From positions 1 through 64,000 of the forward strand of contig PAAY01000004.1 in the NCBI GenBank assembly GCA_002698985.1: DNA of 64,000 nt. The letters run 5' to 3'. This document shows, in pieces, positions 1 through 7,677 of the stretch. The position numbers were made by a program, and so were the translations under genes. Origin of the DNA: Saprospirales bacterium (lineage in GTDB: Bacteria; Bacteroidota; Bacteroidia; Chitinophagales; Saprospiraceae). Position 1 is the first letter of the stretch, and each line of letters begins with the position of its first letter. The notes below the pieces were generated by a model. The model was not told where the DNA came from and searched no databases. It saw only the letters and a list, made by a program, of their open reading frames with translations.

Positions 1-81
1 TGACCGTGCAAAAAACACAGCCTCCTTTGGTAGGGCCAATCTATAAACTTTTCAAAGAACTTGCTTGCTTTTGTACATAGC

Positions 82-104
82 ATCTCTAAACTTCTCTAAA
101 CTTT
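82..104. repeat. short direct repeat (TCTCTAAACT)
   Basis: A 10-base motif, TCTCTAAACT, occurs twice in tandem just past the stop of the OmpA gene. Its reverse complement resembles the AGTTTAGAGA-type 20-base tandem at 25685-25724. No function is apparent. The first 100 bases of the window contain no gene. Confidence 0.4.
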
Positions 105-1098
105 AATTCAGAAGTACAAATTCCACCCGTCTGTTGGCGGCTTTGGCTTCGGGGTTGTGGTTGGGCATGATGGGTTTTTCCTCGCCGTAGCCGATAGCGT
201 TCAGCCGTCCGGCCTCGATGCCGGCATCCACGATGGCGGCTTTTACAGCGGCAGCCCGCTTTTCCGACAAGGCCAGGTTGTAATCGGCAGCACCATCGCT
301 GTCGGTGTGGCCTTCGATGCTGAGCTTCAGCTCCGGGTGTGCCTTCATCATTTCGACGACCTCTTCGATGATCGTCCGGGAGGAGGGCCGGAGGGTGGCC
401 TGGTTGTAATCGAAATGGATGTCGTTGGTGACGAAGCGGCCGTTGGTCACCAGGCGGTCGTAGAGGGGTACGCCGCCCTCGGCAATGCGCACATTGGCCA
501 CCATGGCGTATTTGTCGTAGCGGGTGTTGGAGCTGAGGGCTTTGATCATCAGCCGGTTGGGCCGGGGCGAAATGGCGGGTGCGTTCAGCAGTTTTTCCCC
601 GTTCAGGTACACCTTGTAGGCCCGCGTGTTGAAGGAAACGGCCACGTGCTGCCAGCCCACTTTGGGTTTCTCCCGTTTGGCGGAACGGGTCAGCGTGCCC
701 TGAAACTTGATGGCCGAATTGCGGATGACCACATCCATTTTCCTGTTGTCGAACATCAGGGTGTAGGCCTCGTTGCCCCGGTTGTGGAAGTACACGTCGA
801 ACTCCACCGTGAAGATTTCCGGCAGCCAGTTTTCCCGGTCCATCAGGGGGTTGATGACCGATTGCGAAGCGACAAAACCAATGACGCCGTGGCCGTCCAT
901 TTCCATTACTTCAACTGTGCCGCTTTTGAGGTCCCAGCGGGAGGGAAACTCACCCAGTTGTTCCGATTTCAGGCTGTCGAGGAAGATGACCTTGTCGCCG
1001 GGGATGAAATCATCGGACTTCTTTTTGGCCCTGGTTTGCGCCTCCATTGCGCCAGCGAAGAATAACAAAAGTGAAAGGAGGATTGTCAGATTTTTCAT
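103..1098 (-). CDS. OmpA-family protein with LamG-like domain
   Basis: This is an outer-membrane or periplasmic envelope protein of about 331 residues. A signal peptide (MKNLTILLSL...AGAMEA) would cleave before QTRAKK. Residues about 60-215 look like a concanavalin/LamG beta-sandwich. The last ~105 residues form an OmpA C-terminal peptidoglycan-binding domain, with EGHTDSDG, a YNLALSEKRAAAV segment and GYGEEKPI. I chose the ATG at 1098; the upstream in-frame extension would run through a TAGCTTTG -7 motif at 1123-1130. The gene lies downstream of a sensor kinase and response regulator on the same strand, with its own likely promoter. It probably links the envelope to peptidoglycan; the ligand of the LamG-like part is unknown. 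Confidence 0.88.
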   Translation of the reverse strand: MKNLTILLSLLLFFAGAMEAQTRAKKKSDDFIPGDKVIFLDSLKSEQLGEFPSRWDLKSGTVEVMEMDGHGVIGFVASQSVINPLMDRENWLPEIFTVEFDVYFHNRGNEAYTLMFDNRKMDVVIRNSAIKFQGTLTRSAKREKPKVGWQHVAVSFNTRAYKVYLNGEKLLNAPAISPRPNRLMIKALSSNTRYDKYAMVANVRIAEGGVPLYDRLVTNGRFVTNDIHFDYNQATLRPSSRTIIEEVVEMMKAHPELKLSIEGHTDSDGAADYNLALSEKRAAAVKAAIVDAGIEAGRLNAIGYGEEKPIMPNHNPEAKAANRRVEFVLLN

Positions 1099-1122
1099 GG
1101 TGTTACCGGTTGAATTTGCCGG

Positions 1123-1130
1123 CAAAGCTA
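1123..1130 (-). promoter_or_regulatory. putative -7 box of the OmpA gene
   Basis: On the minus strand TAGCTTTG matches the Bacteroidota -7 consensus TAnnTTTG, 24 bases before the chosen ATG. A TTTA lies 19 bases upstream where the -33 TTTG would be expected. This gives the OmpA gene a promoter separate from that of the kinase and regulator. Confidence 0.5.
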
Positions 1131-1176
1131 TTTCCCGGAAGGAGGCGGGTAAATCGCACAGATGGGGTATTTCCGC

Positions 1177-1806
1177 TTAGATGAGCTTGTCCTCGATGCC
1201 TTTGCGCACGGCCTCGGCACGGGAGTTCACGTGCAATTTTCCGTAAATATTCTTGATGTGGGTTTTGACGGTGTGCGGGCTGAGGAAGAGCGATTTTGCG
1301 ACGCTTTTGTAATTCATTCCCTGCGAAAGTAGGCGCAGTATTTCGGTTTCCCGCTCGCTGAGTGGCGAGGCTTTCAACTGGTGAAAAGACTGGATGACCT
1401 TGCGGGCAATGCCGGCGCTCATGGGGGCTCCGCCGGCTTTCACTTCCTGAATGGCCACCAGCAATTCGGCGGGGGGCGTGTCCTTCAGCAGGTAGCCGGA
1501 AGCACCCGCACAGATGGACTGAAACACCGCCTCGTCGTCCTGGCGGATGCTGAGCATGAGGAAATCCACTTCCGGTTTCAGGGGTTTGAGCCTGCGCACG
1601 CATTCGATGCCGTTCATCTTCGGCATTTCGATGTCCATCAACACCACGTCCACGTAGTTTTCCTGCAGGGGCTTCAGCGCTTCCTTGCCGTTTTCGAAGG
1701 TGAGCTTGCACCAGAAGCCGGCCGTGCCGTCAATGATGAGGGCCAGGGTCTGCCTGATTTCAGGGTCGTCTTCAACGATGGCTACATGTATGTTTTCCGT
1801 GATCAT
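1177..1806 (-). CDS. LuxR/NarL-family response regulator
   Basis: A two-component response regulator of 209 residues. The N-terminal receiver domain has the acidic pocket (IVEDD) and a phospho-acceptor Asp in VVLMDIEMPKMNG (Asp58). The C-terminal helix-turn-helix has LSERETEILRLLSQG and LSPHTVKTHIKNIYGKL, typical of GerE/LuxR DNA-binding domains. The ATG at 1806 is preferred; the in-frame extension begins at a TTG at 1824. It follows the propeller sensor kinase (stop at 1864), so the two are almost certainly a cognate pair. The kinase belongs to the HisKA_3 class that normally partners NarL-type regulators. Its targets are not evident; the adjacent OmpA gene is one candidate. Confidence 0.93.
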   Translation of the reverse strand: MITENIHVAIVEDDPEIRQTLALIIDGTAGFWCKLTFENGKEALKPLQENYVDVVLMDIEMPKMNGIECVRRLKPLKPEVDFLMLSIRQDDEAVFQSICAGASGYLLKDTPPAELLVAIQEVKAGGAPMSAGIARKVIQSFHQLKASPLSERETEILRLLSQGMNYKSVAKSLFLSPHTVKTHIKNIYGKLHVNSRAEAVRKGIEDKLI

Positions 1807-1863
1807 ATTTTTTTGTCTTCGCAAAAGCTTGCCCCAAACTAAGGGCTTTTCCTTCGGTAAACC

Positions 1864-4800
1864 CTACCCCATCCGTGGCATTTGCATCCGCAGGGAAATG
1901 GTGGTTCCCCGCCCGGGCCGGCTGTCAATGTTGAGTTTTCCGCCGATTTTTTCCGCCCGGGCCTTCATGTTGCCCAGGCCGTAGCCACTGGCCTGCGCTG
2001 CCGGATCAAAGCCCACCCCGTTGTCGGAGAGGCTGACGGTCAGCAGCTCCTCCTCTGTGGATAGCGAAAGCCTGCATTGCGACGCACCGGCGTATTTCAG
2101 CGCATTGTTCATGGCCTCTTTGAACAGGAGCAGCAGGTGTTTTCGCTGGTTGGGGGCCAGGGTCACACTGCGGTGCCTATCGGAAAGGCCGGCACAACTG
2201 AAGGCAGTTTCCGTTCCGTCAAACAGGCTTTCACCGAACTCCTGCAGGCGCACCGCACAGTCGAACAGGTTGTCCGATTCCGGGTCGAGGGTCCAGATGA
2301 GGTCCCGGATGCCGGCGGACAAGCCAGCAGTCTGCTTTTTGATTTTTTGCAGGTAGGCGCTGAACAGACTTTCATTTTCTTTCTGCCTTTCGGCCAACTC
2401 CAGGTAGAGGGAAACCTTGGTGAGCCGGTGCCCCAGTTCGTCGTGGAAGTCGGCGGCGTTTTGCCGGCGCAGGGCTTCCCTTTCCTCCAGCCGGGCCTGT
2501 TCCAGCCGGGCCTGCTGCTCCACCATCCGGATGCGTCGCGCCAGCCGGGAGCGGTAGAAGCCGTAAAGCGCTCCTGCCATTGCCAACCCGTACAGCAACA
2601 TGGCCCACCAGGTGAGCCAGGGCGGCGGCAAGATGGTGATGTCCAGCGCTGCCGGCACTTCGTTCCACAAACCGGCGCTGTTGGCCGCCTTCACCTCCAG
2701 TCGGTAATCACCGGGCGACAGGTTGGTAAACGAAACGGCGTTCTCGTGGCCCAGGTGGTGCCAGCGCTCGTCAAAGCCCATCATGCGGTAGGCATACCGG
2801 TTCTTTTCCGGCTGGGAATAGCTGAGGGCTGCAAAGCTGAACCCAAACACATTCTGTCGATGATTCAGCGTGATGTGCCGCAACCTGGTGATGGCGCTGT
2901 CCAGCGGGTTTTCTTCGCCCGTTCCGGGCAATACCGCTTCATTGAACAGGTGGAAGCCGGTGAACACCACCTTGGGGGCAAAGGGGTTTTGCCACAGCGA
3001 ATCCGGCCGGAAGATGTTCAGCCCTTTGGCACCGCCGAAGAACAACTGCCCGCTTTGCGGGTGCAGCACCGCCGCCCGCTCGCTGAACAGGTTGCCCTGC
3101 AGGCCGTCCCGGTAATCGAAAACTGCCAGCACAGCATCTCCACCCGCCAGCGCAACTTCCGGATCAAAACAGACCAGCCCGCCACTGGTGCTCAGCCACA
3201 GACGCCCGGCTTTGTCTTCCACAATGCTCTGCACCGCCTCTCCGGGAAAACCCTGCGCCATACCGAAATGGTGAAAACTGACCGGTGCTGAGGCTGAGGT
3301 CTGTTCCAGAAAATCCAGGCCGGAGTTGGTGGCGGCCCAGAGCCTTCCTTTGCTGTCGCAAAAAACCTGGCTGACGTAGTTGTTACTGAGGCTGTTCGCT
3401 ACTTCCGGCTGGTGCAGGTAGTTCTCAAAGGTGCCGGCGCCCGCTTCCGACAGCAACTTGCTGATGCCGTTGAAGGTTCCTATCCAAAGCTGCCCGAAAC
3501 GGTCTTCCGTCACCGAATGGGTGGTGGCATTCACCAGGGCATCGTCTCGCTCCAGGTCCATGTTGTATTCAGCCAGCTCCATGTTGCCCGGCTGTGCCGG
3601 GTGAAAGCGCAGGAGGTTCATTCGCCCATAAGTGGCGATCCAGTAATCGCCGTTTTGGCGCTGGAGAACCTGATTTACGTATTTGTGCGCCAGGCCGTCA
3701 GCGGTGGTAAAGCGCTGAAATCGGGGTGGCCCCTCCAAAGGCAGCGGCAGGTAGTTGACGCCGTCGTAAGTGCTCACCCAGAGGTAGCCGTGGCTGTCTT
3801 CGGAAATGTTGAAAACGTCGTTGTGGGAGAGGCTGTGCGGGTCAGCGGGATTGTGGGGGAAAGATTCAAACTCGTATTCCCCGGTGGCCAGTTTCTCTGC
3901 CGGCAGCCGTTGCAGGCCGGCGCCCCGTGTGCCCACCCACAGGTCGCCATTGCGATCGATGTGGAGGGCCTGCACATGGCTCTTGCGAAGGCTCAGCGGG
4001 TCTTCGGGATAGTTCCTCAAAAGCTGGAAGCGGGTATTGGCCGGGTCCCTGAAATCCAGCCCCGCCGCCGTTCCGATCCACCACATACCGTTGCGGTCGG
4101 TCAGCACGCAGTTCACTTCGTCGCTGGCCAGGCTGGCCGGTTGCTTTTCATTGTGCCGGTGGTGGGCAAAGTGCGCCCCGGGTTTTCCTTCGGCAAATGA
4201 AACCTCGTCCATGCCACCCTCATAGGTGGCCAGCAGCAGGCCGCCGTTTGCCGAAGGAGCCAAACGCCAGATAAAGTTTACCGAAGGGCCGGCCTGTGAG
4301 CTGTTTGTTGAAAAGTAGTGTTCAAAGCGCAAATCCTCCGGCCTGCCGGAGACGCTGGCCAGGCCATCGCGGGTGGCCAGCCAGATGGATCCATCGGAAT
4401 TTTCCATGAGGTCGAAAACCCGCGTGGAGCGCAATGCCCCATCCTGCCCGGCATCCGGAAAGTATTTGAAGAACTCCGGCTGCCCGGCATCGGCAGCCAC
4501 GCAAAGGCCATTGCTGGTGCCCACCCAGATGTTGCCATGGCGGTCTTGCAACACTTCCCACACCGCATTGGAGTTGATGCCCTCTGGTGCCGTGTGGTCT
4601 TCTCCCCAATGGTCGAGTTTTCCGGTTCCGGTGTCCAGTCGGTAGAGCCCGTCGTAGGTGCCATACCACACACGGCCCTTCTGGTCCACTGTGCCACCCA
4701 GGATGTAGTTTTTTGCTTCGCGCAATGTTGGGTCCGGGTTGAGGTGTCGGGTAAAGCAATCCCGCACCGGATCGTAATGGTTCAGGCCGGATTGGGTGCC

Positions 4801-5109
4801 CACCCAAAAACTGCCTTCATTGTCGGGGAAAATGCAACGGATGTAGCTGTTGCTCAGGGAGCTGCTGTCGCCGGCTACCTGCCGGTACACCCGAAAGGCA
4901 TTGCCGTCAAAGCGGTTGAGGCCTTCTGCCGTGCCCACCCAGATGAAACCCGTTTCGTCCTGGTACAATGCGGTAATCGTGTTGTGGGAGAGGCCGTTGC
5001 GCTCGTTGTAATGGGTGAATACCGGCTCTTGCGAGTAACACTCCCAGGACCTGGCCAGCAGAATGAACAACCAGGCAAACAGCAACCGGTATCGAAATTT
5101 TGATGCCAC
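1864..5109 (-). CDS. two-component sensor histidine kinase with periplasmic propellers
   Basis: A membrane sensor kinase of 1,081 residues with a GTG start; no in-frame ATG precedes the signal sequence. After the signal peptide (cleavage near ECYS/QEP), residues ~30-720 hold a dozen or more repeats of the form G-x-I/L-W-V/I-G-T-x-x-G-L, which build two seven-bladed propellers in this class. A Y_Y_Y Ig-like domain follows (~770-822), then one membrane helix (~828-850), a coiled linker, a HisKA_3 domain with phospho-acceptor His889 (DFHDELGHRLTK) and an HATPase domain (EAMNNALKYA, DNGVGFDP, GYGLGNMKARAE). In hybrid relatives the propellers bind oligosaccharides. Here the response regulator is a separate gene immediately downstream. 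The signal is unknown. Confidence 0.95.
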   Translation of the reverse strand: MASKFRYRLLFAWLFILLARSWECYSQEPVFTHYNERNGLSHNTITALYQDETGFIWVGTAEGLNRFDGNAFRVYRQVAGDSSSLSNSYIRCIFPDNEGSFWVGTQSGLNHYDPVRDCFTRHLNPDPTLREAKNYILGGTVDQKGRVWYGTYDGLYRLDTGTGKLDHWGEDHTAPEGINSNAVWEVLQDRHGNIWVGTSNGLCVAADAGQPEFFKYFPDAGQDGALRSTRVFDLMENSDGSIWLATRDGLASVSGRPEDLRFEHYFSTNSSQAGPSVNFIWRLAPSANGGLLLATYEGGMDEVSFAEGKPGAHFAHHRHNEKQPASLASDEVNCVLTDRNGMWWIGTAAGLDFRDPANTRFQLLRNYPEDPLSLRKSHVQALHIDRNGDLWVGTRGAGLQRLPAEKLATGEYEFESFPHNPADPHSLSHNDVFNISEDSHGYLWVSTYDGVNYLPLPLEGPPRFQRFTTADGLAHKYVNQVLQRQNGDYWIATYGRMNLLRFHPAQPGNMELAEYNMDLERDDALVNATTHSVTEDRFGQLWIGTFNGISKLLSEAGAGTFENYLHQPEVANSLSNNYVSQVFCDSKGRLWAATNSGLDFLEQTSASAPVSFHHFGMAQGFPGEAVQSIVEDKAGRLWLSTSGGLVCFDPEVALAGGDAVLAVFDYRDGLQGNLFSERAAVLHPQSGQLFFGGAKGLNIFRPDSLWQNPFAPKVVFTGFHLFNEAVLPGTGEENPLDSAITRLRHITLNHRQNVFGFSFAALSYSQPEKNRYAYRMMGFDERWHHLGHENAVSFTNLSPGDYRLEVKAANSAGLWNEVPAALDITILPPPWLTWWAMLLYGLAMAGALYGFYRSRLARRIRMVEQQARLEQARLEEREALRRQNAADFHDELGHRLTKVSLYLELAERQKENESLFSAYLQKIKKQTAGLSAGIRDLIWTLDPESDNLFDCAVRLQEFGESLFDGTETAFSCAGLSDRHRSVTLAPNQRKHLLLLFKEAMNNALKYAGASQCRLSLSTEEELLTVSLSDNGVGFDPAAQASGYGLGNMKARAEKIGGKLNIDSRPGRGTTISLRMQMPRMG

Positions 5110-5150
5110 CAGCGAAAGGTAGGGAATTTGGGGGAATGGGTGGCTTTCAA

Positions 5151-5181
5151 TTCAGGAGCTGAACCGAAGTCAGCTCCTGAA
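5151..5181. other. perfect 12-bp hairpin in the kinase leader
   Basis: TTCAGGAGCTGA and TCAGCTCCTGAA pair over 12 bp around a 7-base loop. No T-run follows on either strand. It lies between the terminator of the aldehyde dehydrogenase gene and the kinase start (5109), so it could be a second terminator stem or a leader structure. Confidence 0.55.
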
Positions 5182-5216
5182 AACAAAAGCCCGGCAAGCA
5201 TGCACTTACCGGGCTT
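5181..5216 (-). terminator. rho-independent terminator of the aldehyde dehydrogenase gene
   Basis: Read on the minus strand, AAGCCCGG and CCGGGCTT form an 8-bp stem followed by a T-rich tail (TTTTGTTTT). It starts 23 bases after the aldehyde dehydrogenase stop. Confidence 0.75.
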
Positions 5217-5238
5217 CGCATATTTTTAAAATAGGCGC

Positions 5239-6768
5239 TTAACCGAGGTCGAACTTGATGCCCTGTGCCAGCGGCACTTTGTCGCCCCAGTTGATGGTAT
5301 TCGTTTGGCGGCGCATGTAGGCTTTCCATGAATCGGAGCCGCTCTCACGGCCACCGCCGGTTTCTTTCTCACCTCCGAAGGCGCCGCCAATCTCAGCCCC
5401 GCTGGTGCCGATGTTGACGTTTGCGATGCCGCAATCAGAACCGGCAGCCGAGAGGAACCGCTCGCTCTCCCGCAGGTTGAGGGTCATGATGGCCGAGGAC
5501 AGCCCCTGAGGAACGCCATTCTGGATGGCGATGGCCTCGTCGAGGTCTTTGTATTTGAGCAGGTAGAGGATGGGGGCGAAGGTCTCCTGTTGCACGATTT
5601 CCATGTCCGGTTTTGCTTCGGCAATGCAGGGTTTCACATAGCAACCGCTTTCGTAGCCGGGACCATCCAGCACGCCTCCTTCCACGGCAAATTTGCCACC
5701 CTGTTCACGAATCTTTTCGAGGGCTGCCAGGTAGGTGTTCACGGCATCCTTGTCGATGAGCGGACCAACGTGGTTGTTCACATCCAGTGGATCACCAATG
5801 CGCAGTTGTTTGTAGGCATTGACGAGTTTGTTTTTTACATCGTCGTAAATGCTCTCGTGGATGATGAGCCGGCGGGTGCTGGTGCAGCGCTGGCCACAGG
5901 TGCCTACCGCTCCAAAAACGGTTGCCGGAAGCACCACATCCATGTCGGCATTGGGCGTCACAATGATGGCGTTGTTGCCACCCAGCTCCAGCAGGCTGCG
6001 GCCCAGACGGGCTGCCACCGTCTGGCCGACGATCTTGCCCATGCGGATGCTGCCGGTAGCAGAAACCAGCGGCACGCGCTTGTCTTTCGTCATAAACTCG
6101 CCTACCCGGTAGTTGCCGTTGATAATGCTGACAACACCTTCGGGAACGTCGTTGTCTTTCAATACTTTGTGGAAGAGGTTCTGGCAGGCCACGCTGCAAA
6201 GCGGCGCTTTTTCCGAAGGCTTCCAAACCACCACGTCGCCGCATACCAGGGCGATCATGGCATTCCAGCTCCACACGGCCACCGGAAAGTTGAAAGCGCT
6301 GATGATGCCCACGATGCCCAGCGGATGCCACTGCTCGTACATGCGGTGTTGTGGACGCTCGCTGTGCATGGTGAGGCCGTAAAGCTGGCGGCTCAGCCCC
6401 ACGGCAAAGTCGCAGATGTCAATCATCTCCTGCACTTCGCCCCAGCCCTCCTGCAGGCTTTTGCCCATCTCGTAGCTCACCAGCCGTCCGAGCGGGTCTT
6501 TGTATTTGCGAAGTTGCTCGCCGTATTGACGAACGATCTCTCCGCGCTGTGGTGCCGGGATCATCCGCCAAACTTTGAAGGCTTCCTGTGCCTTGCTGAT
6601 TACTTCTTCGTACTGGTCAGCGGTGGTCTGGCTGACACTGCCGATCAGGCTTCCGTCAACCGGCGTATAAGATGGAATGTACTTTCTGCTTTTTACAGAT
6701 TGCAATCCTGTGCTGGTACCTGCATTGTGCTTCTTGATACCAAGTTTCTTCAAAAAATCCGTGTTCAT
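5239..6768 (-). CDS. aldehyde dehydrogenase, ALDH7 / aminoadipate-semialdehyde type
   Basis: An NAD(P)-dependent aldehyde dehydrogenase of 509 residues, the usual full length. The catalytic Cys is Cys295 in [17 protein letters not shown] and the general base is Glu261 in LLELGGNN. The GQRCT-x-x-RR-L-I-H-E-S context and the [12 protein letters not shown] motif place it with the ALDH7 (antiquitin/AmaB) group, which oxidises alpha-aminoadipic semialdehyde or piperideine-6-carboxylate in lysine breakdown and acts on related aldehydes. It is a single-gene unit, with a terminator at 5181-5216 and a TACTTTTG box 72 bases upstream. No other lysine-catabolic gene lies nearby, so the physiological substrate is inferred from family resemblance only. 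Confidence 0.9.
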   Translation of the reverse strand: MNTDFLKKLGIKKHNAGTSTGLQSVKSRKYIPSYTPVDGSLIGSVSQTTADQYEEVISKAQEAFKVWRMIPAPQRGEIVRQYGEQLRKYKDPLGRLVSYEMGKSLQEGWGEVQEMIDICDFAVGLSRQLYGLTMHSERPQHRMYEQWHPLGIVGIISAFNFPVAVWSWNAMIALVCGDVVVWKPSEKAPLCSVACQNLFHKVLKDNDVPEGVVSIINGNYRVGEFMTKDKRVPLVSATGSIRMGKIVGQTVAARLGRSLLELGGNNAIIVTPNADMDVVLPATVFGAVGTCGQRCTSTRRLIIHESIYDDVKNKLVNAYKQLRIGDPLDVNNHVGPLIDKDAVNTYLAALEKIREQGGKFAVEGGVLDGPGYESGCYVKPCIAEAKPDMEIVQQETFAPILYLLKYKDLDEAIAIQNGVPQGLSSAIMTLNLRESERFLSAAGSDCGIANVNIGTSGAEIGGAFGGEKETGGGRESGSDSWKAYMRRQTNTINWGDKVPLAQGIKFDLG

Positions 6769-6839
6769 GAAAATGGTGTTTTTGATTAGGATGGAGTCAT
6801 TTCGAGGGAAGACGAATACCCGATTTTCTTACGCAGCCG

Positions 6840-6847
6840 CAAAAGTA
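6840..6847 (-). promoter_or_regulatory. putative -7 box of the aldehyde dehydrogenase gene
   Basis: TACTTTTG on the minus strand is a full match to TAnnTTTG. No clear TTTG is seen at -33 spacing. A perfect palindrome (6861-6883) lies just upstream. Confidence 0.4.
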
Positions 6848-6860
6848 AACGATTGGTTAC

Positions 6861-6883
6861 AACTACGCCATGATGGCGTAGTT
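6861..6883. other. perfect 11-bp palindrome upstream of the aldehyde dehydrogenase gene
   Basis: AACTACGCCAT and ATGGCGTAGTT are exact inverted copies around a single G. The position, 14 bases upstream of the -7 box at 6840, would suit an operator for a dimeric regulator. It could also be one of the many small palindromes scattered between genes here. Confidence 0.5.
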
Positions 6884-6931
6884 GAGGAACTGAGGATTTG
6901 AAGAACTGAATAACTGAGGTTGCCAGATATG

Positions 6932-7011
6932 AGTTAAACTCCGCCGCCAGGCGGACTAAACCAGCCGAAGGCTGTTAAACTCACCAAAGGTGAATAAACC
7001 GCCCGAAGGGC
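6932..7011. repeat. string of four mini-hairpins with TAAAC spacers
   Basis: Four short hairpins start at 6941, 6962, 6982 and 7001, spaced 19-21 bases apart. Their stems differ: CCGCC/GGCGG, CAGCC/GGCTG, CACC/GGTG and GCCC/GGGC. Loops are GCCA, GAA, AAA and GAA. Each is preceded by a TAAAC-type spacer (TTAAACT, CTAAAC, TTAAACT, ATAAACC). The string ends directly at the stop codon of the lipoprotein gene at 7012. Confidence 0.6.
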
Positions 7012-7542
7012 CTACCGCACCTCAAACTCCATGTCCAGCCTTACATCAAAGGTATTTTTTGGAAAATCCCGGAGCCGCTCCAGTTTCACCTGGATGTTGA
7101 TGCGATCGGGGAAGACAAAATCCCGGACATCGTTCACATTGCTGGGCACCAGGTCGAGGTCAATGCCGGTGCGGAGGGGCACGGGGTCACGGTAGAAGAC
7201 CTCCTGCCCACAGTTTTCCTTGTTGGAGCCGATGGGGCAGAGCCTCACTGAAACGGCATCCAGAAAATCCAGGTCACCCTGGCCAAAGAGGGCCTGCAGG
7301 GAGGCCTTTCCCGGCCTGATGCTCTTTATTTCGCTGGTATCGATGCCGTGCGCATCAATGAGGTTCATGGCATTGGTCATCACGTTGTTTACCGGAATGT
7401 AATAGGTAAAGGGTGGCTGCATGGTGGGATCCACGCTGAAGATCACATTCTGAACAGGAATGGTGAAAAGGGGCGGATCGTCCTTTTTGCAGGCCCCGAT
7501 CACGAGGGCAAATGATATAAAAAGTAAAATGCGCTTGGCCAT
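7012..7542 (-). CDS. small lipoprotein of unknown function
   Basis: A 176-residue protein with a lipoprotein signal (MAKRILLFISFALVIGAC) whose Cys18 would be lipidated; KKDDPP follows. The rest is predicted soluble with beta-rich stretches and includes two Cys (RLCPIGSNKENCGQE) that could form a disulfide. I recognise no family. It is divergently transcribed from the GCS2-CBS gene, with 135 bases between them, and its stop abuts the hairpin string at 6941-7011. It is probably anchored in the outer or inner membrane. Confidence 0.75.
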   Translation of the reverse strand: MAKRILLFISFALVIGACKKDDPPLFTIPVQNVIFSVDPTMQPPFTYYIPVNNVMTNAMNLIDAHGIDTSEIKSIRPGKASLQALFGQGDLDFLDAVSVRLCPIGSNKENCGQEVFYRDPVPLRTGIDLDLVPSNVNDVRDFVFPDRINIQVKLERLRDFPKNTFDVRLDMEFEVR

Positions 7543-7677
7543 GATAAAATTTTTGTGAAACTACTTTATGCCTTCATTGATTTTAAACCGAAGCTACTTT
7601 GAATAATTTCCTCAAAGTTCCTTCTTTTGCTTTGAACCGTTTTCATCCCCATTCTTAAACCATTCAAACCTGCCCAC

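Noticed and set aside
2077-3291. 404-residue open frame antisense to the sensor kinase
   Set aside because: The kinase frame has complete propeller, HisKA_3 and HATPase motifs; the antisense frame has none.
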